From Frankiales bacterium (GTDB taxonomy: Bacteria > Actinomycetota > Actinomycetes > Mycobacteriales > SCTD01), in the NCBI GenBank assembly GCA_025464695.1, contig JAODNQ010000086.1:1-13771 (forward strand): a DNA stretch of 13,771 bases. The letters run 5' to 3'. Positions 6,749-13,092 of this stretch are shown piece after piece. Position 1 is the stretch's first letter. Each line of letters opens with the position of its first letter. A program made the translations under genes and the position numbers. The notes under the pieces are model-generated. The model ran no database searches. It was not told the origin of the DNA and saw only the letters and a list, made by a program, of their open reading frames with translations.

Positions 6749-7644
6749 CAGTGGCTGTGCCCGTGCCCGTGGTCGTGGCCGTGCGGGTACGCGGGGTCGT
6801 CGGGGTGGTCGTGAGGGGTCTGGGGGGCGCCGAGCTTGTCCTCGAACCCGGGCAGCGCGACCCGGTACGCGCACGTGTCGCAGTTCATCCGCAGGTCACC
6901 GCCCGAGATCTCGCCCCAGCGCTCCACGACGAGCTGCGCCAGCCGCTCCCCCGGCCCGATCAGGCCGGCCAGCCGCACGTCGACGTCGGGGTGCTGCGCC
7001 GCCCACTCCTGCGCCTGCGCGGTGATGCGGTCGGGCAGCACGCCGGCGAACAGGAAGTACGGCAGCACGACGACGCGGGAGTACCCGAGCAGCCGGGCGC
7101 GGTCGAGGCCCTCGGGGACCGACGGGCGGGCGAGGCTGATGAAGGCGGTCTCGACGGTGCCGACGCCCCGGCCCTCGAGCAGCAGCCGGGCGGTCTTCGC
7201 GACCTCGCTGTTGGCGTCCGGGTCGGTGGCGCCGCGGCCCACCAGGACGACGGCGGTGTCGGCCCACTCCTCGCGAGGGACGACGTCGGCGAGGCGGTCG
7301 GCGAGGTCGTCGAGCAGCAGCGGGTGCGGCCCGAGGGGACGGCCGTAGCGGAAGACCAGCCCGGGGTGCCGCAGCTGCTCGCGCGCCAGGGCGGCGGGGA
7401 TGTCGCCCTTGCTGTGCCCCGCTCCCACGAGCACGAGCGGGACGACGTCGACGGTGCGGTGCCCCTGCTCGACCAGCCGCACGACCGCGTCCTGGATGGG
7501 CGGCGGCGCCAGCTCGAGGAACCCGCCCTCGACGTCGACCGTCGGCACCGCCTTCGCGACGCCCTCCACCAGCTGCAGGAACTGGTCGACGCCGTCGGTG
7601 CTCTTGGTGCCGTGGCCGACGATCAGCAGGGCAGGCCGGGTCAT
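6748..7644 (-). CDS. cbiX: Sirohydrochlorin cobaltochelatase CbiX, long form with MxCxxC and His-rich tail
   Basis: Inserts Co2+ into sirohydrochlorin, the metal step of the early-cobalt route. The 298 residues hold two tandem chelatase-like halves. The first has VGHGTKS (H11) and LVGAGHSKGDI (H77), the two histidines expected at the active site. The second keeps the fold but has R137 in VGRGATDPDANSEV and no second histidine in FLFAGVLPDRI, so it is probably structural. The C-terminus carries MNCDTC (253-258; C255, C258), the MxCxxC Fe-S motif known from Bacillus megaterium CbiX. A tail with eight histidines (278-298) follows, probably holding or delivering metal. ATG 7644 overlaps the cobH stop (ATGA), with AGAGG 4 bases upstream. 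Sirohydrochlorin ferrochelatase for sirohaem is the alternative, but the operon argues for cobalt. Confidence 0.92.
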   Translation of the reverse strand: MTRPALLIVGHGTKSTDGVDQFLQLVEGVAKAVPTVDVEGGFLELAPPPIQDAVVRLVEQGHRTVDVVPLVLVGAGHSKGDIPAALAREQLRHPGLVFRYGRPLGPHPLLLDDLADRLADVVPREEWADTAVVLVGRGATDPDANSEVAKTARLLLEGRGVGTVETAFISLARPSVPEGLDRARLLGYSRVVVLPYFLFAGVLPDRITAQAQEWAAQHPDVDVRLAGLIGPGERLAQLVVERWGEISGGDLRMNCDTCAYRVALPGFEDKLGAPQTPHDHPDDPAYPHGHDHGHGHSH

Positions 7645-8249
7645 GGTGCCTCTTCCGGGACGGAGGTGTAGAGCAGGGCGTTCAGGGCTGCTGCGGCGAC
7701 GGCGGAGCCGCCCTTCTCGGTCACGTTCGACACGGCGGGGAGCCCGGACTCGCGCAGTGCCTGCTTGCTCTCGGCCGCGCCGACGAACCCGACCGGCAGC
7801 CCGACCACGAGGGCCGGCCGCACGTCGAGGGCGAGGATCTCGAACAGCGCCGTCGGCGCGTTGCCCACGACCCAGACGGCGCCGGGCCCGACCTCCGCGT
7901 AGGCGAGCCGGATGCCGGCCGCGGTCCGGGTCAGGCCCTCGGAGGCCTGCGCGTCCTTGACCCGGCAGACGACGTCGCGGGTGGTGATCCCAGCCGCGAC
8001 CATGTGCACGTCCGCCACCACGGGGGCGCCCGCCAGCAGGGCTTCCTGCCCCTGCCGCAGCGCGTCCTCGTCGGTCACGAGGTCGGTCACGTAGGCGAGG
8101 TCGGCACTGGAGTGGACGACCCGCTCGACGACGGCGCGGGTCAGCGGCGGCAGGTGCGAGGTGTCCACGCGAGAGCGCAGGATCCGCCACGACTCCTGCT
8201 CGATCGGGTGGACCGCGGTCCTGCGGTCGGTGCTGGTCAGTCGAACCAC
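7641..8249 (-). CDS. cobH: Precorrin-8X / cobalt-precorrin-8 methylmutase (CobH/CbiC)
   Basis: Moves the C11 methyl group to C12, giving hydrogenobyrinate or cobyrinate. It has 202 residues, the usual family length of about 210. H46 in VERVVHSSADLAY matches the catalytic histidine of the family. GAPVVADVHMVAAGI (73-87), VGLPVGFVGAAESK (149-162) and VTEKGGSAVAAAALNALL (175-192) are further conserved blocks. The start is GTG at 8249, chosen because GAGAGAGG lies 5 bases upstream and the N-terminus then has the expected length. It overlaps the cobA end by 13 bases, and its TGA overlaps the cbiX ATG by 4. The sequence does not separate cobalt-loaded from cobalt-free substrate; neighbouring CbiX, CbiD and CbiG favour the cobalt form. 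Confidence 0.94.
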   Translation of the reverse strand: MVRLTSTDRRTAVHPIEQESWRILRSRVDTSHLPPLTRAVVERVVHSSADLAYVTDLVTDEDALRQGQEALLAGAPVVADVHMVAAGITTRDVVCRVKDAQASEGLTRTAAGIRLAYAEVGPGAVWVVGNAPTALFEILALDVRPALVVGLPVGFVGAAESKQALRESGLPAVSNVTEKGGSAVAAAALNALLYTSVPEEAP

Positions 8250-8998
8250 CGGAGCCTCTCTCGGAGCGTCACGACGTCGCCGACGATCGTGGCGACAGGG
8301 GCGCGCAGACCGGCCGTGGCGACGTCGGCGGCGAGCCCGCCGACGGTGCTGACGACGACGCGCTGCGCGGAGGTGGTGCCCTGCTCGACGCAGGCGGCGG
8401 GGGTGTCGGCGCTGCGGCCGTGGCGGACGAGGCCGTCCATGAGCAGCCGCAGCCGGTCGTGCCCCATGAGGATGACCAGCGTGCCGGGACCCTGCGCCAG
8501 GGACTGCCAGCGCACCCGGCTGCCGGGGTCGTCCGGGTCGAGGTGGCCGGTCACCACGCAGACGTCCTGCGTGTAGCCGCGGGCGGTGACCGGGATGCCC
8601 GCGTAGGCCGCCGCAGCGATGGCGCTCGTGACGCCGGGGACCACCTGGAAGGCGACGCCGGCGTCGACGAGGGCCTCGGCCTCCTCGCTGCCGCGGCCGA
8701 AGACGAACGGGTCGCCGCCCTTGAGCCGGACCACCCGGCGGCCGGCACGGGCGTGCTCGACGAGCTGGGCGTTGATCTCCTCCTGGCGCGGTGCGGTGCC
8801 GGTCCAGGAGGTCTTGCCGACGTCGACGACCTCGGCGTCCGCGCGCACGTGGCGCAGCGTGTCGGGGTCGACGAGGCGGTCGACCAGGACGACGTCGGCC
8901 TGAGACAGGAGCTCGGCCGCGCGCAGGGTCAGCAGCCCGGGGTCGCCCGGTCCCGCGCCGACGAGGGCCACCGTGCCGGGCAGGAACGGACCGCTCAC
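8237..8998 (-). CDS. cobA: Uroporphyrinogen-III C-methyltransferase (SUMT, CobA)
   Basis: Transfers two methyl groups from S-adenosylmethionine to C2 and C7 of uroporphyrinogen III to give precorrin-2, the entry to the corrin and sirohaem branches. The 253 residues form a single SUMT domain with VALVGAGPGDPGLLT (10-24), VVRLKGGDPFVFGRGSEE (89-106) and VVPGVTSAIAAAAYAGIPVT (119-138). There is no N-terminal CysG-type dehydrogenase/ferrochelatase domain, so precorrin-2 oxidation to sirohydrochlorin needs another gene that is not in the window. The GTG at 8998 overlaps the ferredoxin stop (GTGA). The enzyme may also serve sirohaem synthesis, but its place in the operon makes cobalamin the main use. 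Confidence 0.95.
   Translation of the reverse strand: MSGPFLPGTVALVGAGPGDPGLLTLRAAELLSQADVVLVDRLVDPDTLRHVRADAEVVDVGKTSWTGTAPRQEEINAQLVEHARAGRRVVRLKGGDPFVFGRGSEEAEALVDAGVAFQVVPGVTSAIAAAAYAGIPVTARGYTQDVCVVTGHLDPDDPGSRVRWQSLAQGPGTLVILMGHDRLRLLMDGLVRHGRSADTPAACVEQGTTSAQRVVVSTVGGLAADVATAGLRAPVATIVGDVVTLRERLRWFD
8255..8262 (-). promoter_or_regulatory. Ribosome-binding site GAGAGAGG deciding the GTG start of cobH
   Basis: On the minus strand GAGAGAGG is followed by a 5-base spacer and then GTG (8249-8247). It lies inside the 3' end of cobA and supports the 13-base overlap between the two genes. Confidence 0.6.
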
Positions 8999-9174
8999 GC
9001 GGGCACCCGCAGGACGGCGTCGGCGGGGCAGACCTCGACGCAGGCGCCGCAGTCGGTGCAGCGGGCAGGGTCGACCGTCAACGGCACGCCGACGACGAAG
9101 GCGTGCGAGGGGCAGGTCAGCAGGCAGGCACCGCAGGCGGTGCAGGTCTCGTCGATCAGGTAGTGGGTGACCAC
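8995..9174 (-). CDS. Small 2[4Fe-4S] ferredoxin inside the cobalamin operon
   Basis: A 59-residue ferredoxin with two classic cluster motifs: CTACGACLLTCP (from about residue 10) and CTDCGACVEVCP (from about residue 40), each C-x2-C-x2-C-x3-CP. The protein is only slightly longer than its two clusters, so it is an electron carrier with no extra domain. The start is GTG at 9174: GAGGGGG lies 5 bases upstream, and translation from there reads MVTHYLIDETC. It overlaps the CbiG-CobJ fusion by 19 bases and cobA by 4, so it is fully embedded in the operon and likely made in step with its neighbours. It may deliver electrons to a redox step of the pathway (cobalt reduction, ring reduction or the Fe-S centre of CbiX); this is inference, and no partner is visible. 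Confidence 0.92.
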   Translation of the reverse strand: MVTHYLIDETCTACGACLLTCPSHAFVVGVPLTVDPARCTDCGACVEVCPADAVLRVPA

Positions 9175-10799
9175 CGGTACCCCCTCGGCGTGACGAAGCG
9201 GCCGCCGACGACGACGCTCTGGCTCGACCCGACGACCACGCAGGCCAGCATGGTGACGTCCTCGGGGCGGAGCTCCCCGAGGCAGGTCAGCTGCACCGTC
9301 TGCGTCGGGCGGGTCGCGTCGGTGACGATGCCGACGGGCGTGCTCGGCGGCCGGAGCTCGAGCCGCATCGACACCGCCTTCGGCAGCTGCCAGTCGCGGC
9401 CGCGGCTGCGCGGGTTGTAGAACGTGACGACGAGGTCGGCCTCGGCGACGGCGCGGATGCGCTTCTCGATCGCCTCCCACGGGGTGTGGAGGTCGGACAG
9501 GCTGATGCTCGCGTGGTCGTGCCCGAGCGGCGCGCCGAGCAGGTTGCTCGCCGCCATCGCCGCGGTCACCCCCGGCACGCCGACGACGTCGATGTCGGTC
9601 CCGGCGACCTCGAGCGCAGGACTGGCCATCGCGTAGACGCCGGCGTCGCCGGACCCGATCAGCGCGACGGCGTGCCCCTCCTCGGCGAAGCGCACCGCGG
9701 AGTGCGCGCGCTCCTCCTCCTTGCCGAGGCCGGTCTCGACCAGCCGGGTGCCGGGACGGGCGAGGTCGCGGACCTGGTCGACGTACTGGTCGAGCCCGAC
9801 CCAGACCGACGCGCGTCGCAGCTCGGCCTCCGCGCGAGGCGTCAGCAGGTCGCGGGCACCCGGCCCGAGCCCGACCAGGGCGAGCCGGCCGCGCGGCCGG
9901 ACCCGGGCGACCGCGACCGTCGCTCTGGCGGACTTCTCCTTGGTCACGACGAGCTGGCCGTGCAGCGCGGCGGCGGCCTCGGCGACGGACGGCGTGCCGA
10001 GGACCTTGAGCGGCTCGTCGCTGGGGTTCGGCACGTCGACCTGCGCGAGGTCGCGCGCGGCGTGGAAGGACAGCGGCCACCCCCGCTGTGCGCACGCGTC
10101 GACCAGTCCGGCCTCGTCGCGCTTGGCCTCCACCGTGGCCGCGCCCCCGACGCTGGCGGCGGACAGGCCGGCGGTCGCCAGCGCCTCGTCGACGAGCTGC
10201 AGCACCTCCTCGGCGCTCACCCCGCGACTCGCCCCGAGCCCGACCACCAGCGACGGCGGACGCAGCACGGCGTCGGCCTGCACGTCGACCCGGTCGCTGA
10301 CGGCCAGCACCACGTCGCCCGCGTCCCCGACCCGCAGCGGCGGCAGCGGCCACACGTCGTCGGCCACGAGCCGCACCGGCTCGCCGTCGAGCATCGCGCG
10401 GCTCACCCCGGCGACGTCGCCCTCGACCGGCCAGCCGAGGGTGTCGAGCCCGGGCAGGCCGACGGCGTCGGTGGCCGTGGTGACGACCGCGGTCGCGCCG
10501 AGCACGTCGGCCACGCGGGCGGCGAGGTCGTTCGCCCTGCCGCCGTGGCCCCCGACCAGCGCGACCGCGAACCGGTGCGCCTCGTCGACGCAGACGACGC
10601 CGGGGTCGGTCGCCTTGTCCTGCAGCAGCGGGACGAGCAGACGGACGGCGGCACCGGTGGCCAGGAACAGCACCAGCCCGTCGCACTCGGCGAAGGCGGT
10701 GGCGAGGTCGCGGACGTCGTAGGTGCGCGTCTCCCCGAGGACCTGGAGCTGCTCGGCCCCCCGTCGTCCGGCGGCGGTGGTGGTCACGAGGCCTATCAA
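9156..10799 (-). CDS. cobJ: CbiG-CobJ fusion: cobalt-precorrin-5A hydrolase domain plus precorrin-3B C17-methyltransferase
   Basis: A 547-residue two-domain enzyme. Residues 1-300 are CbiG: LATGAAVRLLVPLLQDKATD (46-65), ALVGGHGGRANDLA (80-93) and the C-terminal CbiG block PPSLVVGLGASRGVSAEEVL (181-200). CbiG opens the ring lactone and removes C20 as acetaldehyde. Residues 304-547 are CobJ/CbiH: ALVGLGPGARDLLTPRAE (307-324), ALIGSGDAGVYAMASP (379-394), VVGVPGVTAAMAASNLLGAP (405-424) and FYNPRSRGRDWQLPKA (460-475). This domain methylates C17 with ring contraction. The start is TTG at 10799: AGGAG lies 7 bases upstream and TTGA overlaps the cobL stop, giving the expected start of CbiG (IGLVTTTAAG). 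A GTG at 10787 is possible but badly spaced. The fusion joins successive steps of the early-cobalt route. Confidence 0.93.
   Translation of the reverse strand: MIGLVTTTAAGRRGAEQLQVLGETRTYDVRDLATAFAECDGLVLFLATGAAVRLLVPLLQDKATDPGVVCVDEAHRFAVALVGGHGGRANDLAARVADVLGATAVVTTATDAVGLPGLDTLGWPVEGDVAGVSRAMLDGEPVRLVADDVWPLPPLRVGDAGDVVLAVSDRVDVQADAVLRPPSLVVGLGASRGVSAEEVLQLVDEALATAGLSAASVGGAATVEAKRDEAGLVDACAQRGWPLSFHAARDLAQVDVPNPSDEPLKVLGTPSVAEAAAALHGQLVVTKEKSARATVAVARVRPRGRLALVGLGPGARDLLTPRAEAELRRASVWVGLDQYVDQVRDLARPGTRLVETGLGKEEERAHSAVRFAEEGHAVALIGSGDAGVYAMASPALEVAGTDIDVVGVPGVTAAMAASNLLGAPLGHDHASISLSDLHTPWEAIEKRIRAVAEADLVVTFYNPRSRGRDWQLPKAVSMRLELRPPSTPVGIVTDATRPTQTVQLTCLGELRPEDVTMLACVVVGSSQSVVVGGRFVTPRGYRWSPTT
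9180..9186 (-). promoter_or_regulatory. Ribosome-binding site GAGGGGG deciding the GTG start of the ferredoxin
   Basis: GAGGGGG on the minus strand stands 5 bases before GTG 9174-9172, inside the end of the CbiG-CobJ gene. It supports a separate small protein rather than a longer one. Confidence 0.65.
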
Positions 10800-11977
10800 G
10801 GGAGCACTCCTGAGACGACGAAGACGGGGTTGGTGGGAGCGAGCCGGTGTGAGCCCGCGAGCGGCACCAGGCGCTGCGCCTGCAGCAGGACCGCCTCGGT
10901 GTCGTAGCCGGACAGGGCCTCGAGCGTCGGCTGCACCCGCTCGAGGGCGGCGAGGGCGACGACCAGTCTGCGTGGACGGCGTGCCGCGACCGCGGCGACG
11001 ACGTCGGGGCCGCCGCCACCCACGAACGCGGCGTCGGGGTCCGGGAGACCGTCGAGGGCCTCCGGCGCACGGCCGGTCACGACGTGGACGTGCACGCCGT
11101 GGGCGGCGGCGTTGGCGCGGACCCGGCCGTCGTCGTCCTGCTCGACGGCGTGGACGTCGGCCCCGAACCGGGCGCACTCCACACCGACCGAGCCGCTGCC
11201 GGCGCCGACGTCCCAGACGACCTCGCCCAGCCGCGGGCCGAGCTTCGCCAGCACGAGCGCCCGCACCTCCGACTTGGTGACCATCGAGTCACGGTGGCCG
11301 AACGCGTCCTCGGGCAGCGCCCAGGAGTCGGGGGTGCGGAAGCCGGCGACCGTGACCCGCGGGCCGGGCTCGGGATCGCCGGTGTCGAGGACGACGACGA
11401 CGTTCGGGTCCTCCCAGGTGCGGGCGGCGGCCTCGTCCGGGCAGACCCACGTGACGGTCTCGCCGGCCAGGCCGAGCCGCTCCCCGACCAGCAGCACGCG
11501 GTCGGTGCGGCCGGCCAGCGCCGCCCCGACCTGCGCGGGCCCGCACTCCCGGTCGGTGAGCACCGCGACCTTCGGCTGCGACCGGACGGCGGCGAGCGCC
11601 TCGGACGGGTCGCGCCCGTGCGCGCTGACGACGACGGCGTCGTCCCACTCGTGGCCGGCGCGCCCGAACGCCAGCGCGATGCTCGTGAGGCCGGGCAGGA
11701 CCTCGACGGTGCGCGGGCGGACGGCCTTGCGCACGGCACGCACGACGCCGAAGAAGCCGGGGTCACCCGACGCCAGCACGACGACGTCGCCCGGCTCGTC
11801 CGCGACGGCGGCGACCGCCGCGGCAGGGTCGTCCCGGAGCGCGATGGTGGGGACGCCGTCCGGGAGGGGGACCTCCCGCAGGTGCCGGCGCCCGCCCATG
11901 ACCAGCGCGGCCGAGGCCAGCCGCTCCTGCGCGAGGGCGGACAGCGGGCTGCCGTCGTAGCCGACCACGGTGATCAT
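10796..11977 (-). CDS. cobL: Precorrin-6Y C5,15-methyltransferase (decarboxylating) CobL, CbiE-CbiT fusion
   Basis: Methylates C5 and C15 and decarboxylates the C12 acetate side chain. The 393 residues contain both parts. The CbiE-type tetrapyrrole methylase covers about 1-200, with VVGYDGSPLS (4-13), VVLASGDPGFFG (66-77) and LPGLTSIALAFGRAG (94-108). The CbiT-type class I methyltransferase covers about 205-393, with SMVTKSEVRALVLAKL (231-246), the S-adenosylmethionine loop VWDVGAGSGSVGVECAR (254-270) and AFVGGGGPD (317-325). The length is typical for CobL. ATG 11977 overlaps the cbiD stop (ATGA), and its TGA overlaps the TTG of the next gene. The fused form is common in actinobacteria and alphaproteobacteria, whereas separate CbiE and CbiT occur in classic anaerobes. 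Confidence 0.95.
   Translation of the reverse strand: MITVVGYDGSPLSALAQERLASAALVMGGRRHLREVPLPDGVPTIALRDDPAAAVAAVADEPGDVVVLASGDPGFFGVVRAVRKAVRPRTVEVLPGLTSIALAFGRAGHEWDDAVVVSAHGRDPSEALAAVRSQPKVAVLTDRECGPAQVGAALAGRTDRVLLVGERLGLAGETVTWVCPDEAAARTWEDPNVVVVLDTGDPEPGPRVTVAGFRTPDSWALPEDAFGHRDSMVTKSEVRALVLAKLGPRLGEVVWDVGAGSGSVGVECARFGADVHAVEQDDDGRVRANAAAHGVHVHVVTGRAPEALDGLPDPDAAFVGGGGPDVVAAVAARRPRRLVVALAALERVQPTLEALSGYDTEAVLLQAQRLVPLAGSHRLAPTNPVFVVSGVLP
10807..10811 (-). promoter_or_regulatory. Ribosome-binding site AGGAG deciding the TTG start of the CbiG-CobJ gene
   Basis: AGGAG on the minus strand lies 7 bases before TTG (10799-10797) within the last codons of cobL. From the alternative GTG at 10787 it would be 19 bases away, so the TTG is preferred. 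Confidence 0.65.
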
Positions 11978-13092
11978 GCGGCGCTCACCCAGGACGGCTC
12001 GGTGGCGGCGACGAACGCCTTGCCCTCCGGGTCGACCATCGCGACCCGGGCGGGCAGGCCGGAGAACCGGGTGAGGACGTCGGCGACCCGGGCGCACAGC
12101 ACGTCGCCGCACGCGCGCAGGACGCCGTCGGCCTCCCAGATCTCGTACGCGTGCCGCGCCGTGTTGGCCGCGGCGACCTGCTCGCGCAGGTGCGCGGGGC
12201 TGATCTCGGCGAGCACGTCGAGGTCGACGCGGCTGCGCGTGTAGTGGGTCATCAGGACGCCGCCGGCGAGCTTGGTCAGCTTGCCGGCCATGCCGACGAA
12301 GACGACCTCCGACAGCCCCGTGTCGCGGGCCATGGTGAGCGCCGCACCGGTGAAGTCACCGACCTCGACGAAGCACGTCTCGGGCAGGTCCGGCAGCAGG
12401 CGCATCGCCGCCTTCTCGGTGCGGCCGCCGGTGGCGAGCACCAGGGTGGGGAGCCCCTGGGCGGCCATCACCTGCACCGCCTGCACCACGCTCGCGCGCC
12501 ACGACTCCGTGGAGAACGGCCGCACCACACCGGTGGTCCCGAGGATCGAGATCCCGCCGAGGATCCCCAGGCGTGCGTTCGTCGTCTTCTTCGCCCGCTT
12601 CTCGCCGTCGGGCACGGAGATGACGACGCGCACGCCGCGGTCGCCGACGGCGTCGTCGACGGCCCGCCGGATCATCGCGCGCGGCACCGGGTTGATGGCC
12701 GGGCCGCCGACCTCCAGCCCGAGCCCGGGCTTGGTCACGACGCCGACCCCGACGCCGCCGTCGAGCTCGTAGACGTCGGCCCAGGTGACCGTGGCGGTCA
12801 GGTGGGCGCCGTGCGTGACGTCGGGGTCGTCGCCGGCGTCCTTGACGACGACCGCCTCCGCGCGGTCGGGCGTCACGTCGCAGCGCGCGACGTCGAAGCC
12901 GATCAGCCGCTCGTCCGGCAACACGACGTCGACCCGCGTCTGCACCTGCTGGGTGAGGAGCGCGGACGCCGCCGCCTTGGCCGCGGCGGCGCTGCACGTG
13001 CCCGTGGTCCAGCCGCTGCGCAGCGGGCCGGTCCGGACCTTGGCGGTCCGGGGGAGGTCGGGCTCGCGGAGCTCGGGACCCTGCTCAGACAC
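11974..13092 (-). CDS. cbiD: Cobalt-precorrin-5B C1-methyltransferase CbiD
   Basis: Methylates C1 of cobalt-precorrin-5B using S-adenosylmethionine and is a marker of the early-cobalt pathway. The 372 residues show the CbiD blocks in order: GWTTGTCSAAAAKAA (27-41), VKDAGDDPDVTHG (83-95), TKPGLGLEVGGPAINPVPRA (120-139), LGILGGISILGTTGVVRPFS (175-194) and FVGMAGKLTKLAGG (265-278), then MTHYTRSRVD. The length is in the normal range. The start is GTG at 13092, which overlaps the cobM end by 8 bases (GTGTCTGA); no ATG lies nearby and the Shine-Dalgarno sequence is poor, so coupling to cobM translation is likely. CbiD does not act in the classical oxygen-dependent route, which uses CobG and CobF, so its presence helps define the pathway type. 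Confidence 0.95.
   Translation of the reverse strand: MSEQGPELREPDLPRTAKVRTGPLRSGWTTGTCSAAAAKAAASALLTQQVQTRVDVVLPDERLIGFDVARCDVTPDRAEAVVVKDAGDDPDVTHGAHLTATVTWADVYELDGGVGVGVVTKPGLGLEVGGPAINPVPRAMIRRAVDDAVGDRGVRVVISVPDGEKRAKKTTNARLGILGGISILGTTGVVRPFSTESWRASVVQAVQVMAAQGLPTLVLATGGRTEKAAMRLLPDLPETCFVEVGDFTGAALTMARDTGLSEVVFVGMAGKLTKLAGGVLMTHYTRSRVDLDVLAEISPAHLREQVAAANTARHAYEIWEADGVLRACGDVLCARVADVLTRFSGLPARVAMVDPEGKAFVAATEPSWVSAA

Noticed and set aside
9486..10907. Long plus-strand open frames opposite CbiG-CobJ
   Set aside because: Low-complexity shadow with no recognisable domain, fully antisense to a conserved two-domain enzyme.
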